From positions 186,001-250,000 of the forward strand of contig CAJNOJ010000149.1 of assembly GCA_905250025.1 (NCBI GenBank): a stretch of DNA of 64,000 nt. Direction: 5' to 3'. Below the pieces are notes generated by a model. The model ran no database searches and was not told the origin of the DNA. It saw only the letters and a list, made by a program, of their open reading frames with translations. Shown in pieces: positions 13,601 through 26,041 of the stretch (the first letter of the stretch is position 1; every line of letters starts with the position of its first letter). This stretch comes from Adineta ricciae (Eukaryota; Rotifera; Eurotatoria; Adinetida; Adinetidae). The position numbers and the translations under genes were made by a program.

Positions 13601-16600
13601 TTTATTAATGAATGATGCACTTTCTAGGAGAGGTTCTTGTAGTATAACATTGCTTACCCTCCATTCCAACAACCGACAGTTTTAGGTTTGTAGATAAGTT
13701 CATAACGAGCTTCACCATTCGCATCAATCTCGATTGTGTCATTACCCTGAGGAAAGAATGGAATTAATGTCTTATTATCGAAATCAGTTGCTCACGGAAA
13801 CATCAGGTAATGATTGAAATTCTACTTCTAAACGTATTCGATGATCAAGCGGATTCCGTAATGGAACAATCAATGAGTTTGAACTCTACAGACAGTGAAA
13901 CAACAAGTTGTTTATATTCTGAACCAACGCTAAATCGAACATACTAAGCAAGGTGCGGTTAATTCCACAGTTGATTGTGGATCAGGTGGTTCAACGTTAA
14001 TATCAATAGTAAACCAGAGTGAATATTGAAAATCTGTAGGTTCATCAGGTTCTAATGCTGGAATTTCATCGCCATCGGAATCAACATCCCTATTTAAAAA
14101 TCAGTATTGTCTTTAGCAGTTATCTCAAACATACTTAATTGGCCACGGTCCAGGTTGAAACACAACCACACCTTTGTAATTGCCTCGTTTTGGTGAACAT
14201 ATTTGAAACTCATATCGCGCAGTTTTCTTTTGTGCAATACAAACATAGGCTGGTCCTTGCACGAACGGAAGATTGCATGTTACAAAGTATGCTGTTCGTT
14301 TCGCTCGTTTATTGGCTATCTCAATTGAATGTGTTGTTCTAAAACAAAATATCCATGAAGATCTGGTGAGAAGTAAACATTGTCAACTTACACTCTACCA
14401 ACTTTACTTTCGATTTGTAAATGACCAACCTGTAAACAAAAGACAAGACAATGAGATGAAGATGATATCGAGAGAATCAACGTACAGGTGGTCCACGATC
14501 TGCTTTGCCGCGTAGTTTATATGTTTGTTGAAAACCTAGATCGGTATTATCGATGATCATTTGTCCTTGGAATTTATCATCTTCAATTTGAGGATTAAAT
14601 GTCAACGGATATTGATACACCGATTTAGCTTCGACACGAAATGCTTTGGGTCCGGAAAATGCTTTGTTACCTGATAAAGTGACAACCATATTCCAATCAT
14701 CTTCAGTCGCGTTTGCCTAAACGAACAAAGTGTAAATAACACGAATATTTCGGGAGAAACCTTATTTACAATAGGAATATGTTGTTGTACAGGAGTAAAT
14801 ACGCTCGTTCTCATGTATAACGTCGCTGGTTGTTTTTCATTTTCACTCTGCGTCATACAATTAACTTCAATTTCGAACTCGCGCATGTCATCGCCGCATG
14901 ATAAAATAATTCTCGTTGAATAAATACCAGGTTTATCAGCTTGAAAACGAAACGGTAATTTTACTGTTAATTCTTCTAATGGAAATGGTAAAACACTTGG
15001 AACAACGAAATTTGTCGTTGTTGAGGATGATTGAACTTTATATTCAGGTAAGCGTGAAAATGGATGTAAAGATTTCTTCGACGAATCAGGTAATTGATCA
15101 GTCAAACCAAGTAGAGTTTGCTTTTGTCGTTCACGTTCTGACATGCCCTTTAATTAATTGACAGATAGAAGTGATTCATTTTTTTAGAAGGATTTTATTT
15201 TCAAAAACATACCTGCCATCGAACGGCAACTAAAGCATTATGTCGTTGAGCATTTTGAACAGGTACATCCACGTCGAATTGACACGGTACGCCGACAATT
15301 GCTCGAAATCGTACTTTACCTGGCTTGACTGAAAGAATAAATAAATGAAATTCTTCTCCAAATATCAGATAGACGCTCTTTGTACCTCCTTTCTTTTGAT
15401 CGACCTTAATCGCCTTTTCACCTGACACGGGAAATAGTCTATAAAAAGAAAATAGACATGTTTGTGTAATCAATATATAAATATTTAATTAAACATACTC
15501 AGGTTTCTTTGGAATTCCTTCAATAAGGAAAAGAAATTCTCCGATTGTTTCATTCATGAAGACAAGCAATGCTTCGCGACGTTTGGTCGTCGTTGCTATG
15601 TACTGAACTTCATATTGGGTCGTTTCATGGGCTTTGAGTTCGATAGAAGTTTGTTCGATGAAGAAACAATCATTTTCTTGACTGGAGAGTTTCTTATTTT
15701 TCTTTAAATTACGAAACAATTCTTCTACTGTTTCTTTTTTGTTTCTATGAAGAATAATGTTGCGTATTTAGTCTGTGAAAGAGAAAACGGAAGAGTTTGA
15801 CTTACTCTTCGGTTGTTACAGCCAATGGATTTTTCATTTCCTGTTCATTTTCTGATGAATTGACAATTGCTATTTGAAAAACGCCACCTTGATCAAATGG
15901 ATTAGTGACATCGATCGTGGATTTCGCTATTTTGTAGATCGGCGCTTCGATACGATGTGTTTTCTAACGAAAGAAAGATGAAGTTCGTCAAATTATAGCA
16001 GAAGTCTTTAGAAATCAATTCAACAACGATTAGAAATGTTACAACAAAGAACAACAGTTAAATTTCAAATGTACGCGGGCTCATTTTACCTTGGTTGCAT
16101 AGACACACTATGGGAGGAGAAGAAGAAGAAAAAGTAGATTTAGAAGGCTACAAATCAATTGAATGACATGCATAGAAGACATAAATATCGATAGGAAAAG
16201 GTAGATATCTTTTGTACACGGAATATCTTACTTTGGCTGTAATTGTTTGTATTGAGCCTTGTAAGTTAAAGACCAGAGGGGAACCTGAATACGCGTTGAT
16301 TCGTTTGCTGTTTAATAAGAGAACAGCGTCCGTTGGTCGAAGACGTTTGTTTTTACATTGAAGATTGACTAATAAGGAGGATTTACCAGGAATTGAAATG
16401 GTTGAACCTTTGACAAGTTGAAATTCATCAGCATCGCGACCGATGACACTCATGGTATAAATCAAAGTTTGAGGACTTGGATTACTTATTTTCACTTGTG
16501 ATGTCGATGGTTCGTGTAAAATACCCGTAAATTGTATGGTGCCTCGCGAAAGATAATCAGGTAAACGTTCGTACAGATGACAAACAAGTAAACACATGCA

Positions 16601-19600
16601 TATTGGATCAGCACGGGTGATATCTAATGCTTGAAGATCGTATTCAAAACCGAGTTGGAGTAAACACGAAACGAGGATCAGAGCATTTTGTAAATACTGT
16701 TCACCGCTCTTGGGATGGACGTACATGCGATGCAATTGAGACTCAATCTAAGAAGAAAATATTGAGATTGTTTTTTTTCTCGCTATGAAAGAATTCTACG
16801 TACTAAAAATGGGCAATAAGCACCCAAAACAGTAGCGAGAACGATACTATCAACAAGATCAATATCGAAATTAACAATCCATCGTCCAGATGGCATATCA
16901 GCTATAATCAAAAGAAGAAAATAATCAAAAACATGTCTTATTCATTGTTAAAAGAAGATTAGTTTCTAATAGCAAGAGAAAAATTCAATTCGATCGAACT
17001 TACATTGATCACGATGTGTCCAGACTTGTTCGCGATAGTTTGAATAACAGTAGTTAAGCCATGTCAATAAAATTCGTTCACTAACGCCATAGATATTACT
17101 TGATGCTGGATCGGTATTGATATCTGGCATGGCTTTGTTTCGATCGGGTATACCTAATTGTTCATAAGATTTCGGAGTTATACGACCGAGTACCAGACTC
17201 TATTTGATCGGACAAATGAAAAGTTAAATCAAAATGAATGTATGAATAAAAAATTACTTTTAAAATTTGCATCAGAACATCGATCCATGTCTTTTTGGAA
17301 ACAGTTTCAAAAACGTCATTGGATAAATGAATAGGTTCAGTGCGTTCTTGAGCAAATTCGCTGTCTTTCTGATCAGCTGGTGTGCTTGGTGATAGAGCAG
17401 TTTCGCGCATTTGTACATAGACTTTGTAGAGATCCGGTGGGAGAAGAAATTCCGGACGGATGTAAGCTGTACATGAACCTTGTGTTCTATTAAATGACAA
17501 AAGACAAAGATGATTGATGAGATATACAAGAAGAATTTACTTTAAAAATAATAATAATAAACGATGCTGCCAGAGATACTGTTTAGTTGCTTCATCCTTC
17601 TTTTTCGGTGGGACAGAATTTTGTGGTATACCGGGTAAGGAATGTCCACTTAAATGTGTAATCATATCGTAGATAGTCTTTTGTTCTTCTTTGGCTGTTT
17701 GTTTTGCTCCAACAGTTTCGAATTGTCGTCGAAACAATCCGCTAGAAATGAAAGCAACGAATCGATTCAATGAATCTTTAGATAAATGGATTTACTTTCG
17801 GAACGATTGAGGAATTTTCACGGGATTGATATCTTTTGGCCAACCTTGATTGGCAAACCATCGCTCGAGAGTTATAATCAGCCATTGGAATGTTTTAGAA
17901 TCGATATCTAACGAAGGAACTGAAGTTGCATTTAATTCTTGTTGAAAATTATTGGTGCCATGAAATGTATGCGACAAACTCGAACGAAGTCGATCATAAG
18001 GCGTCTTAAATATTTTTCTTAAATGAATACGGCAATTCGAAATAAAAGGACCCTACCGGCGAACGTTCATTTCGATTTTGTCCAGGTGTAGTTCCATCCA
18101 AAGATACTCCATCGGAAGCTTGATCTGTTTGATCAAATGTTGCACTCGTACTTGTATTTGGTCGTGAATTCGAACTTGTAGCTATTCGTTTTTGTACCAA
18201 CAAAGGTTCTCCTAGAAGTATATAATTCCATTAATATTGATTGTATATCGAATTTTGCTCTCACATACCGCTGGAATTACTTTCATCCGATTTAATTCGA
18301 CTTCCCTTCATAATTTGACCTGGTTGAACGACGATCTGATAATCATTTTCTGATTTCCACAGAAACGAATAGCATGTGAATATTGAATTGTCGGCAGTAA
18401 CAAAAACTTCGTATTCAAAACTAAACATCCGAAAGAAAAAGCAACAAATGGGTGCGTGAAAGAGACGAACAAACGAACCAATTCTTTTCTTCATCGATAA
18501 TCTTCACAACGATTTGTTCGGAAAATGGCTGGTGACTATTAAACGTTACTTTCATGACGAAATCTTGTGGTTTATCAACATTGATTATCGCAGGTTCAGG
18601 AAATGATGCACGAAATTGATACGGAGCATCAACTGGTTTTTCATTTGCTAATATGATCAATCGTGTATTTCTTAACAAATGAGTATCAAAAGTATTAATG
18701 ACCAGAACTGATCATTTCGGATTCAAATTTACCTTTCAAAACCTTTTGGTCGTATACGAACTGTTCCAGCACATTCGATGTCCAATGGTACTGGTGGAAG
18801 AATTAAACGTTTAGGTTCAAAAATTAAACTTGGTACTAAAAATTCTCCGGTCAAATCGATATATGTATAAGGTGTTTGCTGATTATGATTGACATAAAGT
18901 GGTATACGTGTTTTATATGTTCCAGGTTTATTCGGAGAGAAATTGACTTTGAATGAAAAGATTCCTTTCGGATCTATTTCACCTTCAGGTCCAATACTTG
19001 ATGCTGAGCCGATAAATGCAGTCAACGTTGAATGTACAATACGAAAAATGTCGTTTTCTAGAGTGACATCATTACGTAGATCCAATTGCCAATGTATTCG
19101 CTTTTTGCTATTATTCATTAACATGATTTCTTGACAATCTAGATAGGCACCTTGTTTCATAGCATTGAATTGAGTTGGATACATTTGAAAATATAAATCT
19201 TTTGTTGATAACTGGAGGCAATCGGATAAGGCAGTAGCGTGAACTCGACGACGTATGGGAGGATGCGATGGTTGGAGAGATTGTCGTTCAGTTGCGCTCA
19301 ATTCACGTTGAGGATGTGAAGCCGATCGTGGTTTAGATGCTTGAGATAAACCTTCGACATTCAGTAGTGGTGGACAAGTGCGAATTGGCAGAAAGAATTC
19401 ATAAAATGCGATCTTTTAGTAAAAGAGAATCAAATTAGGAGAAGTTTTTTGTTATGAGAGAAGGACACAAACTTCGGATGGAATGAGAATTAATTCTGCT
19501 TTGATAGATTCATTTGGTTGAACCGTTATACTATAGATTTGACCATTTTTAGTGCAACATTCTTCGTTACCTATTGACAACGTGACATTAGAAAAATTTC

Positions 19601-22600
19601 GATAGGATATTTATTGAAATTTACCGATAGGTGGGTGTGTATCGATACTGAAATCTGGATATTTCGATAGATTGATTTCCACGATACCTTTTACACTTCC
19701 CTATGAACAAAAACAAACGTTAACTTTCTCATTCATTTCATTCGTCGAACATTTCTTCATGATAAAGCTAAAAAAGTTTCTTCTACACTGATCGATCTTA
19801 TTTTCCATATGAATTATTCGCAAAAAAAAACAATCGAATTTCGTGTGAGTTTTCTTAATTCATTTTATTTAATGAAAATAAAAGATTTAACCAATCACCA
19901 CCAATCACCGTGGCATGGAAGACAGCTGCAAGTATCACAGCCGCGTATATCAAGTTGGCTACCACAGTTGCATGGAGCGAAACATAACATTGGCATACAA
20001 AGTGGATTGGGAAACTTGATTGGAAAAGAAATAGCACGGCGTTGTTCTTCAACTGGGGCAGCAGGTTTGGCGGAAACCAAAAATGTTGCGCAGAGAAGAA
20101 AAGAGACAAGAATGGCGATGATTTGAGTGCGCATTGCTAGTGGAATTTCGTCAGAAAACGAATGATGTTTTCAAAGTACAAATTCAGTATTTATTGCGCT
20201 TTCGCGACATACCAGATGGCAATTTTCTCCGACTTATCTACACCTACATGTGTTATTGGTATTTGGATAAACGAAAAAAACAAGTATCAAAAGTGATAAT
20301 CATACAAATCAGATTTCATTCTACAGTTCTAAACAGATCATACGATACTAATAAAAATTAAATCAAGATGAGTGCAAACTAAGAACTTCTTATACTCATT
20401 CACAAACATGGAGAAATCTTCGCTTTCGGTTAGATTAAATGAATAAGCTGTTCTATAAATAATCTTCTCATTTCTTATCGTTGATCAATGTTGACTGATA
20501 CGTAGAAGCAAATTATGTCATCGAAATAAAATAATTACATTTCGAGTTCGGTAAGGGCAAATAGTTGATTTTCTTCTCGTTATATTTTCCTCTCTGCAAT
20601 CTAACCTATCATCAGATGTCGACATGTTAACAGTTAATTTTCTCTCAATCTTGTATATAAATACTCGCCGTGTTTTCCTTCACAATATTCATTATTTACA
20701 AACATGCAAGCGATGCGTTTCTTAACTTTTCTTATTCTTTTTACCCTTCTGTTAACCTCTGTTCTATCAGAAATCGATTTCAATGGCGATTTACAAGTCG
20801 AGAATGAAAATAATGCGGTTTCAAAACGAAGTATTTTCGGTCACAAGCATCATCATCATCATAATCAAGATCCATCGATATCTGGACGATGCGTTCGGTG
20901 CAAATTCAGTCTGGCACGTTGCTGTGCGCCAAACATCTGTGTCAAACGACGTTTTCGAACGGATAAGTGTCTTCGTGTTAAATATTAAAAACCTAATCTC
21001 AGTCTTTTTCTTCTCTCCAATGAAATTCGATCTGTTTGCTGTGTTTTATCCATTGAATTAAATAAAATGAAAACATAACGCCCAATCGATATACTTTCGC
21101 ATACCTTATTTTCAATGTGGAATTGCTTCGAGGCTTTCATCAAGATCGGTACTCCGCTGAAATTGAATTCTCCTTCGGGAATGGTGATATCAGGCTCGAT
21201 AACTTCGCCTGTCATACGAATTTCTTGTTCGCGTTGTCCAAGAACTTTCAAACCGAATTTAATATCGAATTTGATTAATTCGATTGGTGTTACTTCTATA
21301 GTAACGCTTGATTGTGAACCAGCGGTGACGAGACCACTCGGTGGATTGATCACGACGCCAGGGCATGGATTTGGTTCGACAATCTTCGAGGAAAAAAAGA
21401 TAATCTTTGGAATGAAAACAGATATGGTCTTACTTCGTAAAATAAATGATTCGATCCTTCGTTAATAATTGTAAATGTTTGTTTCGATGTCATATTGATT
21501 GGAATGGTACCGAAGTTAACTCGTTTTTCTGGAATTCGAAATTTACCCTTTCCAATTTGCGCTACACACTGAAGTGACAATGTCGTTTCGTTGTGTCCTT
21601 TTGCTGATTGATCATAACCAGAGATTTTTCGCGAATCGTTCGTTGATGAAACGTATAATGTAAAAAAGTTCTCCAATGGTGCCTGTGTACTACCATACCA
21701 AACAACTTCGCAATCGATCGTTTGATAAGGCTCAATGATTCCTATAAGAACCGAATGATTTCTTATCTCGAGGATGAGAAAAGAATGTGTACCTGTCGCT
21801 GGTCGAATGGAAAACGCTGTGCCTTTAGGCCCTATAACTGGTTCCCAACGAAATTCTGCTGGTGCATTCAATGGATTGTACAGATTGACCACTCGCCGGA
21901 AGGAATCCTCAGCTAAAAGATGTGGCAATGATTTGATAACAAGTTTTTCTGTTGATAATTGAACCGTTGGCAAACGAACATCAGCAATAATTTTGACATA
22001 ATGTCGATAGAAATTGTTGATTACGTACGAAAGCGAGCGTTGATAAAGACCGATTTGTGATGGCTCGAATGTTATTGGAAATTGAACGTGAGATTTGCCC
22101 GGAATGACTTGACATAGTGGTGAGGTCATTTTCAGAGCAGCCGAATCGACCTAAAGATTCGTTGAAGTCACATTTCTTTCGTTGCGAAAGTTTTACTTCG
22201 ATTTGAACGACAATAAACTGATCGAGATTGTTCAAAACTGATAGAAATTTCGTGACTGGTGCATTGACACAGACTTCCCCAAAATCTAACTCTGCCGGTC
22301 CTGAAAACACAAATTCACAAGCTTGAAAAAACGAAGTAAATCATTTTTAATTACCAACGACGACTTTGAAAAGTTGACTTGGCGATAAATGCACGGCACA
22401 TTCTTTTTTTTCTTTGAAAGTTGTCGGAACAGAATTGAGACCTTCTTTAACTGGCTTATGCAACAACGTTTGCTCTTGTTCAGCTAATTCCGATGTCGTC
22501 GGCACACGAAATTTCCAATTAGGATACGACGGAACTGGAAAAGAAGAAGAAAAAAAACTGATGCAAAAATCTGCTTACATCCGTATCCTTTTTCCTTTTA

Positions 22601-25461
22601 TTTTTCTTTTTTTTTTCTTCTTCGCAGAAAAGAATCACGCATATCTTCTTTGACGCGTTTTTCTGCTTCTTACTTATTTTTATAGGCAGAAAAAAATCTT
22701 CTAATAAGATAATATTCATCAGTTTCTGACATTTTTAATAAAGAAAACAAATGGAGAAAAGACGAGCAGAAAAATCAGCGAAGCTTTCATCATAATAAGT
22801 GATGGTGAAAAGGAACTTATCATTCATCTATATGGGAAATAGATTCTTTCACTAGATGTTTCGCTCTATGTGATACTTGACTGAACATGAAGTCGTATAA
22901 ACCGAAAAAGACTATTTTTGAATGATACTCTGCTGCACCGGAATCTGTTGGTATGTTTGTTGGACCGTAGGTAACAATGTGAGTACTCTCAATGATATTT
23001 ACCTGCTGCTTTGCTGACATTTTTCTCTACTTCAGCTAGGGCGATTCGAGGCGATTCTAGATCATTGCCGGGTTTCATTCCAAGATCAGTGTTATTGTCA
23101 TATTTCTGCAATTCTCTAGAAGAAAAATGCGTTTGTCTTGCGAAGGTAAACTCTTCGAAAGATGTTACTTCGTTCGTTTCGCTTCTGTTCGTTGATATCG
23201 TTGTTCAGTAAATAAGTTATTGTAAGAACTGTTATGTTGTGTAATTAATTTTCTTTCTTGATCTGTGTACGCATAATCAGGATCAACATAATTATACCGT
23301 TCTTCTCTTGTAAAAGGTGTTCTAAAACGTGGAAATGTGTTTTAAATAGAATTTCTTCATTTCTATTTTTGTCTATCTGATTAACGTACGTGAAGCTATC
23401 ATCACGATTGAATGGACCTATGCTCCGTGCTCGATCATTAGGAAACGAAACTTTGTGCTTCTTGAAATTATCCAAATAGGTAGATGATGTTCGTTTCACA
23501 TGTGTTCTATCGTGTGTACTGTTCAATACAGCGGCACGGGGATGAAATGGTTTTAACGAATCATGTGTTGTATTGACATTGATACCAACTTCATTGGCAA
23601 TTAATGGTTTTAAGCCTGGGTGAGAAGCAAATATAGTAGAAGATTCACTTTATCTCGATTCTCTTACCCATATTGAACTTTTCCGGTGGAATTTCCGTAA
23701 TTATCGACGCATGACCAGTTAAGAAACATTGAGCTTGATGAATCGCTTTTGATTGTGTGTGAATAGGAGAGCGTGAATGAATTGCTGAGCCTACTACTTC
23801 ACATACGAGTGTTTTATTAATGTTACCTGAAAAAGAAACTCAGAAAATAATGTAAAACTAAAAATAAAATGAACAAACCCATCTGATGAGGAATAAATGT
23901 AACTGTAATTTTCAATTTTTCTCTTGGTTTTAATCGGCCACTTGCAGGATAAGCTGCGAAATTCGCCACCGATGGAAAACGAAAGTCGATCGGTTTAAAA
24001 TCCGATTGATTGTATATATGAATAATTTGCTCATGCTTTTGTCCGATATATGTCGTTGGGAAATGTAACTCATGAGGTTCGAGTGATAAAACAACGGGCA
24101 GCGCTGTTCCTGCGACAGCTATTTCAAGTTTTGTTTTACTTTGTTCGATTTTTGATAGACCAGGACTTGCGCCTAATAATTCGAAGTACATAAAAGCAGC
24201 AACATCTCGTCGAGGTGGCAAGTCAAGCGTGGTAGCAAACGCTTGTTTAGGTGAATAAGCTCTAATCGAAATGGATAGGAATGATACGTTGAAATACCTT
24301 GAAGGGAGATTAGCTTTTACCGTGGACTAAAGCGGAAAAATAAAGGACGTCTTTCGAATGGATTGAGAATGCCTTGGTTAGGAAAAACAGTAATCATTGA
24401 ATTCAGTGGATTCAATGTATATTCGGTATCTTTGGTTTCTTTTTCATCATGATCCTAAAGAAGAGAGATAAGACGATAAGTACAGGAAAACAGGATGTAT
24501 TTACCGATTGTTTTGAATCATCAATTAATGCTGAATAAGCAACAGGTTCAGGCGAATCATTGTAGAGAATAGCCACAGCTGTTAAATCACACCCGTAATA
24601 ACACGAACCAAAATTAAGCTTTCGTAATTCTTCATCATTTTCTGGATGAAGTAAACACAATCGACGATTCATAATCTTTCCTCTCAATTTTATTGCATGT
24701 GTCTCATGACATGCTTCTAATCTAAAAAAAGATCAACACGAAAGCTCTTCGTTATTTTCCTTACGAAATAGGTTCTTGATGAACATACGTTGCAACATCA
24801 TCAATTAACATTAATGATGATGTTAATAGCGATACTTCGACGGATAGAGAGGAGTTTGGTTGAACAACTGCCGATTGGGGTGTAAATGCAATTGGATGTC
24901 CGCCTTTGTAATGAATTTGATATGTTGCTGGTGTACGGCCTGTGTTTCTGACCATGACCTTCTTGAAGACAGTTTTATTATCAGCAACATGAATGCCGAA
25001 ATCAACCATTTCTAAATTGAAATCAACGAAAGGAGACATTAGTCATGAGAAAATCAAAAAAAGTACGTACCGTCAACAGAAACTTCCGATCGGGCGGGAA
25101 AAGCGTAGAGAGGAATTTTAATTTCTCGTCCATCGATATCAACTACAATCGTGTCACGTCGTTCTTCGTTAATTTTAGCAACATATTCGATAACACCGGT
25201 TACTTCCAGACCAGGTGGAACAGGTTGATCAGGATTTTCGACAATCAATTGAAAATCCTCAAAGAAAAATACTGATAAAACATTGTCTGACGAAAGAATT
25301 TTTCGAATTACTTTGTTTGATGGACGAAATATTTGAATTCGTTTGCTTCTTGTATCGACATTTTTGACATGAATCGTCCGTCGATAGAGATTGTTCTGTA
25401 TCGTATGAGCAAATCTAATTTCATTCGGTTCAACGACCACCAAAAGATCTTTATAACGCAT
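10673..25461 (-). CDS. CFAP47: CFAP47, cilia- and flagella-associated ASH/CH-domain protein
   Basis: A very long multi-exon gene of repeated immunoglobulin-like ASH/MSP modules (for example FDIKFGLKVLGQREQEI, GPAELDFGEVCVNAPV, LDFGEV-type starts). A calponin-homology domain sits in the middle (~16.55-17.12 kb; ILLTWLNYCYSNYREQVW, ICMCLLVCHLYERLPDYL). Downstream is the CFAP47-like tail QWKYVVRGLLPQYEAP at ~10.95-11.0 kb. HYDIN shares ASH repeats, but the single central CH domain and this tail favour CFAP47, an axonemal protein needed for sperm and ciliary motility in vertebrates. The first ATG in the N-terminal open frame is at 25461 (MRYKDLLVVVEP); an earlier exon is possible. The last exon (10673-10716) ends KEKRRSAA. 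Introns are mostly ~50-65 bp. Exceptions are ~480 bp at the 3' end, ~450 bp near 22.54-22.99 kb and ~1.4 kb at 19.70-21.11 kb, which carries two nested genes. Confidence 0.85.
19895..20134 (-). CDS. Secreted antistasin-like cysteine-rich peptide nested in CFAP47 intron
   Basis: A single-exon 79-residue product with a clear signal peptide (IIAILVSFLLCATFLVSA). A short linker leads to a C-terminal cysteine domain spaced C-x4-C-x3-C-x-C-x8-C-x2-C-x-C-x2-C (PLCMPMLCFAPCNCG, RGCDTCSCLPC). The GxxxDxxGCxxCxC core fits the antistasin family, which are secreted serine-protease inhibitors (family knowledge). The exact protease and role are unknown. It lies on the same strand as CFAP47, wholly inside its largest intron. 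It has no intron of its own, and a start ATG at 20134 follows an AT-rich upstream stretch. It could instead be a defence peptide; the domain call is by cysteine pattern only. Confidence 0.65.
   Translation of the reverse strand: MRTQIIAILVSFLLCATFLVSAKPAAPVEEQRRAISFPIKFPNPLCMPMLCFAPCNCGSQLDIRGCDTCSCLPCHGDWW
20189..20195 (-). promoter_or_regulatory. Weak TATA-like site upstream of the antistasin-like gene
   Basis: ATAAATA on the minus strand, about 55 bases upstream of the ATG at 20134. The spacing is right for a short 5' UTR. The match is weaker than for other genes here. Confidence 0.3.
20654..20663 (+). promoter_or_regulatory. TATA box for the nested His/Cys-rich peptide gene
   Basis: TATATAAATA lies 41-50 bases upstream of the ATG at 20704. 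This leaves room for a start site near 20685-20695 and a very short 5' UTR, as in highly expressed small secreted-peptide genes. It argues that this intronic gene has its own promoter. Confidence 0.55.
20704..20988 (+). CDS. Secreted prepropeptide with His-rich stretch and six-cysteine domain, nested in CFAP47 intron
   Basis: A single-exon 94-residue product on the strand opposite to CFAP47. It has a hydrophobic signal peptide (FLTFLILFTLLLTSVLS), an acidic propeptide ending in a SKR dibasic site, then SIFGHKHHHHH and a basic cysteine domain with C-x2-C-x6-CC-x4-C-x8-C. The C-C-CC-C-C order is that of many knotted secreted peptides, but the first loop is only two residues, so a canonical inhibitor knot is uncertain. 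The mature part is strongly cationic, which would suit an antimicrobial, metal-binding or signalling peptide (inference). No homolog is recognised. A good TATA box is present upstream and a poly(A)-like AATAAA follows at ~21060. Confidence 0.7.
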   Translation: MQAMRFLTFLILFTLLLTSVLSEIDFNGDLQVENENNAVSKRSIFGHKHHHHHNQDPSISGRCVRCKFSLARCCAPNICVKRRFRTDKCLRVKY

Positions 25462-26041
25462 TTTTCTTTCAAAATGATACAGTGTTTTTCTTGTGATTAA
25501 ATTTTGGTCGATAGGAACAATTATCCATGTTGAAAAATCGATGTCAAGCAACGTCCTCTATCATTCTTGTTGTACATGTCTTTAGCACACGAATGCACTT
25601 TGAATAATCAACTGGGAAAGTGCGTTACATTCTATGTTTGCACGTGTTTACATGATCATGTGTTTGGCAGTAGAGCTACTAAATGCACTTAGATAAAAGT
25701 TCATGGCTACGATTGCGCATGCTGAGATCTAATTGAACAACAGTAGAATAGTTTTGATTTCTTTTTGATATATATCGATAGGTCAACGAATCACGTGTGA
25801 TACGTCGATATATATATAAATATATGTGCATAGTAAAACAACATCATCACATGGCTATGAAGATTACACGATGAGTCAGCGCGAGACGAAGGGACTTTTT
25901 TTTTCGTCTTTGACGTTTCTAACGGAGACATAACACATAATCGTTTTTTTTCTCATTACGTACACGCGAATTTCAATCGACATCGATTAGAAGTTTTAGA
26001 TTTTTCTACACACAATAAAACGAAGAACGTCTTAGTAAATA
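25462..26041. other. Divergent intergenic region between CFAP47 and BNIP3
   Basis: The two genes diverge from here, so this is a shared promoter region. A strong TATATATAAATA sits at about 25809-25822 on the plus strand, some 220 bases before the BNIP3 ATG. The open frame just upstream of the CFAP47 ATG (to ~25550) may be 5' UTR or part of an unseen first exon. No RNA gene is seen. Confidence 0.4.

Noticed and set aside
22519..22719. Lys- and Phe-rich open frames on both strands
   Set aside because: They are A/T-run shadows inside a CFAP47 intron with no domain content.
10673..25461. HYDIN identity for the ASH-repeat gene
   Set aside because: The single central CH domain and the QWKYVVRGLLP-type tail fit CFAP47; HYDIN is longer and lacks this tail.
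25462..25551. N-terminal extension of CFAP47
   Set aside because: No ATG in frame and a stop just upstream; it may be UTR or part of an unseen exon.
25462..26041. RFX X-box for CFAP47
   Set aside because: GTTCATGGCTAC near 25703 is too poor a match to the GTNRCC..RGYAAC consensus to claim.
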